From Geminicoccaceae bacterium (lineage in GTDB: Bacteria; Pseudomonadota; Alphaproteobacteria; Geminicoccales; Geminicoccaceae), in the NCBI GenBank assembly GCA_028285265.1, contig JANQPX010000020.1:124001-188000 (forward strand): a stretch of DNA of 64,000 bases, written 5' to 3'. How positions within the stretch are numbered: position 1 is the first letter of the stretch; each line of letters starts with the position of its first letter. Both the position numbers and the translations under genes were made by a program. The notes beneath the pieces were generated by a model. That model was not told where the DNA came from and did not search any database. It worked only from the letters and a program-made list of their open reading frames with translations. Below, piece after piece: positions 32,110 to 40,768 of this stretch.

Positions 32110-33429
32110 TCATCTGAGCAACCCAGGAAGGAACAAGGCGAGGGAAGGGAACGCTATCAGAACTGCCATAACGACGAGTTCCAGGCCAATGAATGGGAGG
32201 GCTGCCTGGTAAATTTGAGTGATACGGATGTGGGCAGGCGCGACTCCCTTCATGACAAAGAGCAGGAGACCGAATGGCGGCGTCATCAGGCTGATCTCCA
32301 TCGCGATCAGCATCATCACCATGAGCCATGTCGAATTCATACCTAGCGTGTCGGCTATCGGCAGAAAAAAAGGCAGCGTCAGAAGGATCATACTTATCTG
32401 ATCCATGAAGCAACCAAGAAACAGTAGTAGTGCCATCATCAGAAGCATCGCCGAGATGGGTGTGAGCGATGTTGCGTTAATCGCCTCAAGGACGCCACTT
32501 GTCGCGCCTGAGACTTGTAAGACCTGAGCGAAGGTCAGCGAGCCGGTGATGATGAAGAGGAGCATCACATTGATCTTTGCCGTTTCCCTGAGTGCCCTCA
32601 TCAAGGATTTGCGCGTGAGCTTGCCATAGGCAGCACTGATCGCTGTCGCTGCAAGGCAGCCAAGTGCAGCCGCCTCTTCTGGCGCTGCAATACGCATGAA
32701 GATCGAGCCGACGACGACAGCGAAGATGATAAAGAGCGGTAGCACGTCGACACAAAAAGGACGCCAGCGCGCCCAACCTCGCTCTGAGTTCTCGAATGCT
32801 TGCGGCGCCAATGATGGATTGAGACGGCAGCGGATGACGACGTAGATGACAAAAAGCGCCGACATCATCAGGCCCGGCAGGACACCTGCAATCAAGAGAT
32901 CGGTAATCGATCGTTCTGCTAAGCTCGCGAGAAGGACGGCAAGGGCCGATGGCGGAATCAGCATCGCGATGCCGCCGACAGCCATGATCGGTCCCATTGC
33001 AAGAGCTGGCTGATAGCCGCGTCGCAGCATATCCGGCAACAAGATATTGCCGAGAATGGCCGTGTTAGCGATCGTCGAACCAGACAAAGATGAAAACACC
33101 GAGCCACCGGCGATCGAAACGATGGCCAAACGGCCAGGAACCCGAGCAATCAGCCTGTCGATTGCATTAATTGAACGAAAGGCGACGCCCGTTTGAAAGA
33201 GGATCTCGCCCATCAGAATGAACAGGGCGACAGGCACGAGCGTAAACTTGGTAATTGAAAGTGCGTATTCGATCGGCATAAGGCTTAGGCCGATCTCCCC
33301 CCTCAAGAAAATGAAGGCGCCCAAAATATTGGCTGTAAAAAAGGCAAAGGCTACGGGCAGCCCGATGATGAGCAGGCCGACAGCACCGCCAAGGAGGAGC
33401 ATGAGGGCCCAATACCATTCCATCACCAT
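32110..33429 (-). CDS. TRAP transporter large permease (DctM)
   Basis: A 439-residue membrane protein with about twelve hydrophobic helices, matching DctM. The start is taken at 33429, one base after the small-subunit stop; ATG at 33423 is an alternative. Conserved blocks include SGSTIANTAILGNILLPDMLRRGY (scaffold loop), VGGIAMLIPPSALAVLLASLAE and FLGCFMDQISMILLTLPFFLPI. Together with the next two genes it forms a complete TRAP system transcribed on the minus strand. The substrate is not evident. Confidence 0.92.
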   Translation of the reverse strand: MVMEWYWALMLLLGGAVGLLIIGLPVAFAFFTANILGAFIFLRGEIGLSLMPIEYALSITKFTLVPVALFILMGEILFQTGVAFRSINAIDRLIARVPGRLAIVSIAGGSVFSSLSGSTIANTAILGNILLPDMLRRGYQPALAMGPIMAVGGIAMLIPPSALAVLLASLAERSITDLLIAGVLPGLMMSALFVIYVVIRCRLNPSLAPQAFENSERGWARWRPFCVDVLPLFIIFAVVVGSIFMRIAAPEEAAALGCLAATAISAAYGKLTRKSLMRALRETAKINVMLLFIITGSLTFAQVLQVSGATSGVLEAINATSLTPISAMLLMMALLLFLGCFMDQISMILLTLPFFLPIADTLGMNSTWLMVMMLIAMEISLMTPPFGLLLFVMKGVAPAHIRITQIYQAALPFIGLELVVMAVLIAFPSLALFLPGLLR

Positions 33430-33430
33430 C

Positions 33431-33952
33431 TCAGGCGTCCCTGGCCTTGCCGGCTCTCGCTTCTGGTACGTCGGCGCCCCGGACCAATCGGCATACAAAC
33501 TCAAAGGCTAGCAAGCTAAAGCTCGTGACGAAGACGCTTAACAACCACCATTCCGGGATGTTGAAGTATTTCATCTGCATGGATTGGAAGGCATAGGATG
33601 TTGAGAGATTAATGCTGCCAAACCAAACCAAAGTAAGGCAGATCAAGAGCCCAAAGCCATCAAGAACGCGGTCGAGAATTTTTGTAAGAGACACCGGAAG
33701 AGCTGTAAGCAGCAAGTCGACGCGAACATGCGCGCCTAGGCGGAGGACCCAAGGTGCCGCTAAGAACACGCCCGCGAACAGTGCATATTCTATGATCTCC
33801 TGCATGCCGGGCAAATTGCCTAGTCCGAGGAGACGAAGAAACAGATCGAGAGAGATTGCGACCGCGAACAGACCAAGTGATACACCCACCAAGTTGCCGA
33901 CCTGATGATACAAACGACCCATGAGCGCATCGAGATGGCGAAAGCCAGACAT
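33431..33952 (-). CDS. TRAP transporter small permease (DctQ)
   Basis: About 173 residues with four hydrophobic helices, matching DctQ; the PGMQEIIEYALFAGVFLAAPWVLRLGAHVRVDLLL segment is typical of the family. The ATG at 33952 was chosen; in-frame TTG at 33982 and ATG at 33922 are alternatives and no start has a strong ribosome site. It lies between the binding protein and DctM. A strong hairpin separates it from the binding-protein gene. Confidence 0.88.
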   Translation of the reverse strand: MSGFRHLDALMGRLYHQVGNLVGVSLGLFAVAISLDLFLRLLGLGNLPGMQEIIEYALFAGVFLAAPWVLRLGAHVRVDLLLTALPVSLTKILDRVLDGFGLLICLTLVWFGSINLSTSYAFQSMQMKYFNIPEWWLLSVFVTSFSLLAFEFVCRLVRGADVPEARAGKARDA

Positions 33953-33984
33953 TCCGACGAGATCCAAACGAAACCTAAGCAATG

Positions 33985-34013
33985 GCGGACGGCCCCTACA
34001 TGGGGCTGTCCGC
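33985..34013 (-). terminator. Stem-loop between dctP and dctQ of the minus-strand TRAP operon
   Basis: A 12-bp GC-rich stem (GCGGACGGCCCC / GGGGCTGTCCGC, one wobble or mismatch) with a 5-base loop sits between the binding-protein stop and the small permease. It lacks a strong T-run. The likely role is partial termination or protection of the binding-protein mRNA, so that more binding protein than permease is made. Confidence 0.6.
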
Positions 34014-34023
34014 TTGTTATGTC

Positions 34024-35004
34024 TCAGTCAACAGCGAAATATTCGCGAAGCTTGGGGCCATGCTCTGGGCTCACTGACGTCACACCGTCCCAACCAGCTT
34101 GGCGCGCAGTATTGAGCCATGTGTCTCGATCATCACCCGTGAATTCGATCACTTCGAAGCCGCCCTCGACCTGCTTAGCAGCAACGTCTTCATTCAGCTT
34201 GGCGTCATTGGCCATGGCATCTTGCTCGATCTTTACCGCGGCATCATTAATCAGATTTCGTGCCTGATCGGAGAGTTCGCTCCAACGGTTCAAATTCGCG
34301 AGGATCATCAAGTCGACATCATAGAAGCCGGGGTCGACCCGATATTTGGTCACTGTCTCCCAACCAGGCTGATGGCCAAGGACGGGCCAACCATATCCTT
34401 TGACCGTCCCGTTTTCCATGAGTGTGAAGACTTGAGCGATATTACTGTCTTGTGTTGTTGCACCCAAGGCCTTGAAAAAATTAGTGTAAATCGGCGCTAC
34501 GCGCAAATGTAGGCCAGCCAGATCTGGTTTATCGATTTTGTAGCCATCGGCAAGAAAGAGGTGAAACTGAGTGCCGTAGTGGTGACGTGCCAGAACCTCT
34601 AGGTTCTTGTCATTATGCAGTCCATTCATGTAATCCCAACCGCCATTCTCGCGAATTTCGGCCGGCGTATTCTCGAGCAGCTTCCAAGCGTCAGCTTCGG
34701 GAAGAACGTTCTGATAGTAAGAACCCGTACAAGACGTTAGATCGTAGACACCCTGAGCCACCTTTTGCACAACGGTCAGCTGGCTACCTATTGCAGGCGC
34801 ACCGCCGACGTAGTTGATCTGAACTGCGCCTTTACCTTGCTCGTTCACTTGATCGATCAGGCTTTCGAAACGTTTGGAAAAAAAGGATCCTTGGGGAAAA
34901 CAGCTGGCTGCTTGAAGCTGGACTTCCTCAGCATGTGCGCTCAGTACAAAAATACCCATGAGGGCAGCAGATCCGCCCAAAACTGTTGTAATTCTATTCG
35001 GCAT
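34024..35004 (-). CDS. TRAP transporter solute-binding protein (DctP family)
   Basis: A 326-residue periplasmic protein with signal peptide ending ...LSAHAEE. The mature part starts VQLQAASCFPQGSFFSKRFE and shows DctP-type segments VVQKVAQGVYDLTSC, NGTVKGYGWPVLGHQPGWETV and YRVDPGFYDVDLM. The sequence before the ATG is GGGAGGATACGAATC, a good ribosome site. First gene of the minus-strand TRAP operon. A conserved Arg in LHLRVAPIYTNFFKALG probably contacts a carboxylate, as in other TRAP binding proteins; the ligand is unknown. Confidence 0.92.
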   Translation of the reverse strand: MPNRITTVLGGSAALMGIFVLSAHAEEVQLQAASCFPQGSFFSKRFESLIDQVNEQGKGAVQINYVGGAPAIGSQLTVVQKVAQGVYDLTSCTGSYYQNVLPEADAWKLLENTPAEIRENGGWDYMNGLHNDKNLEVLARHHYGTQFHLFLADGYKIDKPDLAGLHLRVAPIYTNFFKALGATTQDSNIAQVFTLMENGTVKGYGWPVLGHQPGWETVTKYRVDPGFYDVDLMILANLNRWSELSDQARNLINDAAVKIEQDAMANDAKLNEDVAAKQVEGGFEVIEFTGDDRDTWLNTARQAGWDGVTSVSPEHGPKLREYFAVD

Positions 35005-35679
35005 GATTCGTATCCTCCCTTACGACTCTTGTTGTTATCTCGAGGGCAGGTTGGCTTGCCTTTTCACATCACATCGACACGGATCAACCATCATCCAATG
35101 TCGTGCCAACCCAAGAACTGAAGTGACGCCAAGCCTCGTCATTAGCGCACCATCGACGTGCAATGCCTGGGCATCCATGGTTGCCGCGCCTCGACTAAGC
35201 ATCAACGCACGGATCAACGAATTCAATAGACTCTTTAGCAAGGTTGTTGATCTCAAGTCAGACTGGCGCGCTTTACGAGCGCAATCGCTCCTGAGATCGA
35301 CGACAATTGCGCCCGGGCAAGGCACGCCTTTTGTGGTACGCCAAGCTCGGCAGACATGAAGGTTTCGAGAAGGTCGCATGGCGACGAAACCGCCTCGATG
35401 GGTAGGGGGCTGTTTCTTCCTCCGACCTGCGAGATAGAAGAACCCAAAAGAGCAGACAAGAATTGCGATGAGGACTGTGATGGGGGTGTCGACCAGAAAC
35501 TGCATAGCGCCTAGGGTAGTTTGAGGAGAACGCAGTTTGGGCATCCCTCTCGGAGTGTTTTGAAACATTGATCATCGGGAGTCTTGCATTATAATGCGTT
35601 CAAGCCATGAAATCGTCAAAGATCAGGTTCGCAAGAGGCAATATATTGCTCACCCACGCCGTCAACATGGGAGGCCCCG
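35005..35679. other. Divergent intergenic region between two TRAP operons
   Basis: About 675 bases. A minus-strand frame (from 35505, opening MQFLVDTPITVLIAILVCSFGFFYLAGRRKKQ-like with one hydrophobic helix) and a plus-strand frame both cross it; neither resembles a known family beyond the single helix, and I do not call either one. The region must hold the promoter of the minus-strand TRAP operon near 35030-35100 and, on the plus strand, the promoter at 35568-35595. Confidence 0.45.
35568..35598 (+). promoter_or_regulatory. TRAP-operon promoter with overlapping BoxR-like site
   Basis: A sigma-70-like promoter is readable: -35 TTGATC (35568-35573), 16-base spacer, -10 TATAAT (35590-35595). 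The -10 lies inside TGCA-TTATAA-TGCG (35585-35598). The first 11 bases of this site are identical to those of the site ahead of boxR. A repressor bound there would block the promoter. Confidence 0.65.
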
Positions 35680-36738
35680 ATGACAAACCGAAGAACAACG
35701 TGCGGATTGATTGGCGTTGCTGCACTTGTGGCGTTGGCCACGGTAACCACACCAACATCAACGAGGGCACAAGAGGTAACGCTAAGACTGCATCACTTCT
35801 TACCACCTCAGGCCAATGTCCCGAAGCTGGTCCTTGATGTCTGGGCTGACGGTGTCGAGAGTGACTCTGAGGGGCGGATCGAGGTTGAACGTTATCCATC
35901 TATGCAACTCGGCGGCAAGCCACCTGAATTAATCGACCAGGCGATGGATGGGATCGCTGATATTGTTTGGACTGTTGTCGGTTATACGCCAGGACGCTTC
36001 CCGCGGACGGAAGTGTTTGAGCTCCCGTTTCTCGTTGAAGACGCGCGCGCAGCGTCTTTTGCCTATTGGACGATGTTCGATCGCCACATGAAAGAGGCCG
36101 ACTTTCAGGATGTCCATATCCTCGGTACGTGGGTACACGGGCCTGGCATGTTCCACACCAACAAGCCTGTGCGTGTTCCAGATGATCTCCGCGGCATGAA
36201 GATTAGAGGTGGCTCTCGTCTGGTGAATGACCTCTTGACCCGCGTAGGTGCCGAGCCCATCGGCATGCCGGTTCCTGCTGTCTCCGAGGCTCTCTCCAAA
36301 GGCGTACTAGACGGCACAACGATTCCTTGGGAAGTGACGACAGCACTCAAAATTCCAGAGTTGGTCGAGAATCATACTGAGTTCGATGGTCCAGCGCTCT
36401 ATAATCTCACCTTCGTGTTGGCAATGAACAAGGACGTCTATGATACGATGCCCGCTGACCTCCAGGCGATCATCGATCAAAACTCGGGACTGGAGTTCTC
36501 CGTGTTTGCAGGGGGCACGCAAGCAGATGCCGACGGTCCGGCGCGCCAAGTCGCTGTTGATCGTGGCAACAACATCGTGACCGTCAGCGAGGCAGAAACC
36601 GGCGAATGGAACGCGCTTGTCGAGCCGATCTACGCTGACTGGGTTGCTGATATGGACGGTCGAGGAATCGACGGTCAGGCCCTGATCGATGAAGCTCGCA
36701 GCCTGATGGAAGAGTACACCGCCGCGAATCCCCAATAA
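35680..36738 (+). CDS. TRAP transporter solute-binding protein (DctP family), aromatic-acid module
   Basis: A 352-residue periplasmic binding protein with a signal peptide ending near TSTRAQE. The mature part begins VTLRLHHFLPPQANVPK and contains GRIEVERYPSMQLGGKPPELIDQAMDG, FPRTEVFELPF and LRGMKIRGGSRLVNDLLTRVGAEP, where the Arg in KIRGG is at the carboxylate-binding position of DctP proteins. It heads an operon with DctQ, DctM and a CoA ligase and is preceded by a BoxR-like site, so a benzoate-type or cinnamate-type acid is the likely ligand (inference). Confidence 0.92.
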   Translation: MTNRRTTCGLIGVAALVALATVTTPTSTRAQEVTLRLHHFLPPQANVPKLVLDVWADGVESDSEGRIEVERYPSMQLGGKPPELIDQAMDGIADIVWTVVGYTPGRFPRTEVFELPFLVEDARAASFAYWTMFDRHMKEADFQDVHILGTWVHGPGMFHTNKPVRVPDDLRGMKIRGGSRLVNDLLTRVGAEPIGMPVPAVSEALSKGVLDGTTIPWEVTTALKIPELVENHTEFDGPALYNLTFVLAMNKDVYDTMPADLQAIIDQNSGLEFSVFAGGTQADADGPARQVAVDRGNNIVTVSEAETGEWNALVEPIYADWVADMDGRGIDGQALIDEARSLMEEYTAANPQ

Positions 36739-36759
36739 TCGATAACGCAGCCGCCAGGC

Positions 36760-36789
36760 ATGACTACGGTGCCTCCGCACCGTAGTCAT
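36760..36789 (+). terminator. Perfect 13-bp stem-loop between dctP and dctQ
   Basis: A perfect inverted repeat (ATGACTACGGTGC / GCACCGTAGTCAT) with loop CTCC lies between the binding-protein stop and the small permease start. No T-run follows and the next gene is only 22 bases away, so it is more likely an RNA-stabilising or partly terminating element than a full terminator. Confidence 0.65.
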
Positions 36790-36811
36790 CAAGCGCCAAC
36801 TTGGGGAAATC

Positions 36812-37402
36812 ATGCTGCGAATACATCGTGCAGCAGTCCAAATAGCCTATATCTTCGCCGTGATCGGTGGGGTCGTTCTCTCCCTGCTTATCTTGATAAC
36901 CTGTGCGTCGATTCTTGGTCGGACACTCAATTCCATTCTCTATCTCGATATCGTTACAGCAACGGCACCAGCTGTCGCTCAATGGTTGATCGATGTCGGC
37001 GTTGGGGCGATTCGAGGTGACTTTGAGTTGGTCGAAGCCGGCATGGCTTTCTGCATCTTCGCTTTCTTGCCTTTTACTCAGCTTTCAGCTTCCCATGCCT
37101 CCGTCGATGTTGTGGTCAACCTGTTGCCGCGCGGCGTCCGTCGCAGTCTGATCTTGCTCGCAGAGATCCTTTTTGCCGTTGTTTTGGTGATTATTGCGGT
37201 ACAACTCTACGACGGCATGGGACGGAAATTGAGAAGCGGCGAAACCACCCTTCTTCTTCAGTTTCCCGTCTGGTGGTCTTACGCACTTAGTCTCATCGGC
37301 GCTGTAGCGGCAGCTGCTGCTGGCGTCTACATGGCCATCATCCGCGCTTTTGAAGTGATCAGCGGCCAATCAGTTGTCGATGGTGGGAGCGCTGAGCATT
37401 GA
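36812..37402 (+). CDS. TRAP transporter small permease (DctQ)
   Basis: A 196-residue membrane protein with four hydrophobic helices. A long stretch between helices 1 and 2 (about residues 40-70) is typical of several DctQ proteins, followed by LVEAGMAFCIFAFLPFTQLSASHASVDVVV. The ATG follows GGGGAAATC. The stop overlaps a TTG start of DctM (TTGA). It works with the upstream binding protein and downstream DctM. Confidence 0.9.
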   Translation: MLRIHRAAVQIAYIFAVIGGVVLSLLILITCASILGRTLNSILYLDIVTATAPAVAQWLIDVGVGAIRGDFELVEAGMAFCIFAFLPFTQLSASHASVDVVVNLLPRGVRRSLILLAEILFAVVLVIIAVQLYDGMGRKLRSGETTLLLQFPVWWSYALSLIGAVAAAAAGVYMAIIRAFEVISGQSVVDGGSAEH

Positions 37403-38742
37403 ACCCCTTTGATCTGCTCGCATCGTTGACGCGCCTTGAAATCGGAATGCTCTCCTTTCCGGTCTTGCTCATCTTGATCTTCCTCCGCGTTCCAATCGGA
37501 CTCTCGATGTTCACCATGGGCTTTGTTGGCCTTTGGCTTGTGACCGGCAAGCCGAGCGTCGCGCTGGCAAGGTTGAAGAGCGAAAGCTACACAACCTTTT
37601 CAAACTACTCACTCTCGATCGTTCCGATGTTCCTTTTAATGGGGTATTTCGCGACTTTAGGAGGGATGTCTCAAGCTCTTTTCAAAGCAGCCGAGAGTTG
37701 GCTTGGCCATCGAAAGGGAGGGGTCGCTATGGCGGCGATCGGCGCCTGTGCCGGCTTCGGCGCGATTTGCGGTTCGTCCCTTGCCACCGCTGCCACGATG
37801 AGCCGCGTCGCCCTGCCAGAACTCAAACAGTACGGATATGCTGGCGGCTTTTCGACGGCAACCCTCGCTGCCGGCGGCACGCTTGGCATTCTGATCCCGC
37901 CTTCGGTCGTCCTAGTGATCTATGCAATTCTGACCGAACAAAATATCGCGAAGCTGTTCCTTGCCGCCTTCATACCGGGGATCCTCGCGGCCATCGGCTA
38001 CATGATCGCCATTTCAATCTATGTGCGCCTGAACCCGGGATCTGCTGGCTTGCGCGCCCGTATTTCCTACCCTGAGCGCTTTCGTGCGCTGGTCACGGTC
38101 TGGCCCGTCCTCCTGGTTTTCGTTGCAGTCGTTGGTGGAATCTATGCCGGGATTTTTACACCGACCGAGGCCGCGGCCATCGGCGCGCTCGGCACCGGCC
38201 TGATCGCGTGGCTGAATGGTGGGCTAACTGGACGCACATTGTTGGACAGCTTCACAGCAACTGCAAAAGCAACGGGGATGATCTTTTTCATCGTCCTCGG
38301 CGCCTCATTCTATAACGGGTTCTTAGCGCTAACTCAGGTGCCGCAGGAACTCTCGACGCTGGTGGTCGACATGGGCCTAAGCCCAATCTTCGTCTTGTTA
38401 GCCATCCTCCTGCTCTATCTCGTCTTTGGCTGCTTCATGGACAGCCTATCAATGATCCTGTTGACCGTGCCGATCTTTTTTCCGGTCATGATGGCGCTGG
38501 ATTTCGGCATGAGCCCGGAGCACGTCGCCATCTGGTTTGGCATTCTCGTTCTGATCGTTGTCGAGGTCGGCCTCATTACACCTCCAGTCGGCCTCAATCT
38601 CTTCGTGATCAATGCTATGGATCGGGAAACACCGATGATCGAAACGTACAAATCGGTGCTTTACTTTGTGGCTTCAGATCTCTTTCGCGTGATCTTGCTG
38701 GTAGCCTTTCCAGCCATCACGCTGTTTTTGATTCCAGCTTAG
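37399..38742 (+). CDS. TRAP transporter large permease (DctM)
   Basis: A 447-residue DctM permease with about twelve helices. Typical blocks: GFGAICGSSLATAATMSRVALPELKQYGY, AAGGTLGILIPPSVVLVIYAILTE and FGCFMDSLSMILLTVPIFFPVM, and the end EVGLITPPVGLNLFVIN. The TTG at 37399 overlapping the DctQ stop is the likely start; the next in-frame ATG at codon 17 would cut into the conserved N-terminus. Followed 51 bases later by the CoA-ligase gene. Confidence 0.92.
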   Translation: MNPFDLLASLTRLEIGMLSFPVLLILIFLRVPIGLSMFTMGFVGLWLVTGKPSVALARLKSESYTTFSNYSLSIVPMFLLMGYFATLGGMSQALFKAAESWLGHRKGGVAMAAIGACAGFGAICGSSLATAATMSRVALPELKQYGYAGGFSTATLAAGGTLGILIPPSVVLVIYAILTEQNIAKLFLAAFIPGILAAIGYMIAISIYVRLNPGSAGLRARISYPERFRALVTVWPVLLVFVAVVGGIYAGIFTPTEAAAIGALGTGLIAWLNGGLTGRTLLDSFTATAKATGMIFFIVLGASFYNGFLALTQVPQELSTLVVDMGLSPIFVLLAILLLYLVFGCFMDSLSMILLTVPIFFPVMMALDFGMSPEHVAIWFGILVLIVVEVGLITPPVGLNLFVINAMDRETPMIETYKSVLYFVASDLFRVILLVAFPAITLFLIPA

Positions 38743-38793
38743 TCTGGCGAATTTGATAGCTTAAGAAACAGACAAGCAAAGGAGATCAAGCCG

Positions 38794-40596
38794 ATGTCCA
38801 GAGCTGCCGACTACCGACCCCATCGCGTCCAGCGCGAAGATCGCTTGGATGGCTCGATCATCCTTCGCTCCGGTTATGACATGGGAGCAGTTGATTCGAC
38901 GATCGGCAGTTGGATCGACCGTTTTTCAGAACAATCGCCCGACGCAGTCTTTCTTGCTGAACGGAGTGGCGCTGGCTGGCGAGAAATCACCTATCAGGAA
39001 ACCTGGCAGTCGGTTCGCGCCATCGCTGCTAGCCTATTGGATCGCGGCCTTGGACCGCAAACCCCGATCCTGATCCTCTCCGGCAACAGTGTTGATCACG
39101 GCCTATTGGCCTTAGCGGCCCAGTATGTAGGCATACCGATCGTGCCTCTGGCCGAACAATACTCCCTGATTCCAGCAGCCCTTCCACAACTCATCCATTG
39201 TGCTGAACTTGTAAAACCACGTCTGATCTTTGCCGAAGACGGCGAACGCTTCGGAAAGGCTCTCGCCCTCTCAATCTTCGACGGCCTAGAGAAAGTGTCG
39301 AGTGCTAAGGTTGGCAAACAAGAGACGCCTTTCACGACACTGCTCCGAGGCGGTGATGAGAGCAAGGTTGATCAGGCTGCGGCTTCCGTCGGCCCTGACA
39401 CAGTTGCTAAATATCTTATGACGTCAGGCTCGACGTCGAACCCCAAAGGCGTGATCACCACACATCGAATGATGTGCGCGAATCAGACGCAAATCGCCGA
39501 TGCACTAACGTTCCTAAAGGATCGCCCGCCAGTGATCATCGACTGGCTTCCATGGAATCATGTCTTTGGAGGATCTCACAACTTCAACCTGATGCTTGCC
39601 AACGGAGGCAGCCTTTACATCGACGGCGGCAAACCGATAAAGCAACTTGTGGGCAAAACAATAGAGAACCTTCGCCTAAAGTCCGGGACGCTCAGCTTTA
39701 ATGTGCCGCTCGGCTTTGCGATGATCCGCGATGCTCTGCGCGACAATGCGGAACTCCGTCGACGTTACTTCAAAGATCTAGATATGATCTTTTACGCAGG
39801 CGCCTCTCTTCCACAGGATGTCTGGGCTGATCTTGAATCTATGGCGCGTGACGTCCGAGGTGATGCGCCGTTGATGATTTCATCGTGGGGCATGACCGAG
39901 ACAGCGCCGGCATGCCTAATCGTGCATGAACCTATCGAAACATCGGGCATCGTCGGCGTTCCCATGACCGGTCTCGAAATCAAGCTGGTCCCAGATGATG
40001 AGATGCGCTGCGACCTGCGTGTGCGCGGGCCGAACGTAACACCAGGCTATTTGAACGATTCGGCCAAGACGGCCGAATTGTTCGATGAAGAAGGCTTCCT
40101 CATCTCCGGTGACGCGGTAAGGTTTGTCGATGCAACCAAACCCGAACGAGGCTTGCGCTTCGATGGACGCGTTTCCGAGGACTTCAAGCTTTCCAGTGGA
40201 ACTTGGGTACGATCGGCCAATCTGCGCCTTGCTCTCTTGCCCAGATTGGCGTCTTTGGCACAGGACATCGTGATCTGTGGAGCAGATCGCATGGAAATCG
40301 GCCTTATGATTTTTCCAAGCCCTGAAGCCATCTCGATAGCCGATGGCCAAAAGGTCGATGGCGCTTTCGTCAGCCCAGCCCTACAGGCGACAATCAAGAG
40401 TCGCTTCAAATATCAGGACGATCAGGGCTCCGCTACAAAGGTGTCAAGGATCATCGTCCTTGCTGAACCACCACAGATGGGCGATGGAGAGATCACGGCT
40501 AAAGGTAATCTCAATTTCGTGAAAATCATCACGCGACGCTCAGCCCTGCTCAAGCGACTCTATGATGACCATGACCCCGCCGTTATCAGGCTTTAA
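38794..40596 (+). CDS. Feruloyl-CoA synthase-like acyl-CoA synthetase
   Basis: A 600-residue adenylate-forming enzyme. The P-loop-like motif [17 protein letters not shown] is near residue 210, [18 protein letters not shown] near 250, the adenine motif [14 protein letters not shown] near 365, and a hinge region with [15 protein letters not shown] near 465 replacing the usual GRxKD form. Overall layout and length match feruloyl-CoA synthases. It would turn an aromatic or hydroxycinnamic acid into its CoA ester using ATP. It lies just after a TRAP transporter and before the box genes, so uptake and activation are linked. The ATG has an AAAGGAGATC ribosome site. The exact acid is uncertain. Confidence 0.85.
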   Translation: MSRAADYRPHRVQREDRLDGSIILRSGYDMGAVDSTIGSWIDRFSEQSPDAVFLAERSGAGWREITYQETWQSVRAIAASLLDRGLGPQTPILILSGNSVDHGLLALAAQYVGIPIVPLAEQYSLIPAALPQLIHCAELVKPRLIFAEDGERFGKALALSIFDGLEKVSSAKVGKQETPFTTLLRGGDESKVDQAAASVGPDTVAKYLMTSGSTSNPKGVITTHRMMCANQTQIADALTFLKDRPPVIIDWLPWNHVFGGSHNFNLMLANGGSLYIDGGKPIKQLVGKTIENLRLKSGTLSFNVPLGFAMIRDALRDNAELRRRYFKDLDMIFYAGASLPQDVWADLESMARDVRGDAPLMISSWGMTETAPACLIVHEPIETSGIVGVPMTGLEIKLVPDDEMRCDLRVRGPNVTPGYLNDSAKTAELFDEEGFLISGDAVRFVDATKPERGLRFDGRVSEDFKLSSGTWVRSANLRLALLPRLASLAQDIVICGADRMEIGLMIFPSPEAISIADGQKVDGAFVSPALQATIKSRFKYQDDQGSATKVSRIIVLAEPPQMGDGEITAKGNLNFVKIITRRSALLKRLYDDHDPAVIRL

Positions 40597-40629
40597 AGGG
40601 GATTGTTCTTCGTCGGATCCGCCACTTTG

Positions 40630-40643
40630 TGCAAAAAAATGCA
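40630..40643 (+). promoter_or_regulatory. BoxR-like operator TGCA-AAAAAA-TGCA
   Basis: Two TGCA boxes with a 6-base spacer lie in the gap between the feruloyl-CoA-synthase-like gene and the benzoate-CoA ligase gene, 126 bases ahead of the latter. The spacing equals that of the two sites ahead of boxC. A clear -10/-35 pair is not obvious here. Confidence 0.6.
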
Positions 40644-40768
40644 TCTTTCAATTGCTGTGTTGCTGATAGTCCAAATTTGGTGAACTATATAGCACAAACC
40701 ATGATAGGGCAGGATGAGACTGCCTGCAAAAGCCGAGAGTAATGCCGGCCTCGGTCAGGGAGAAAGCC

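Noticed and set aside
34958-35568. Frames on both strands between the two TRAP operons, including one with a hydrophobic helix
   Set aside because: They overlap each other, resemble no family apart from one helix, and the region is needed for divergent promoters. Kept only as an intergenic remark.
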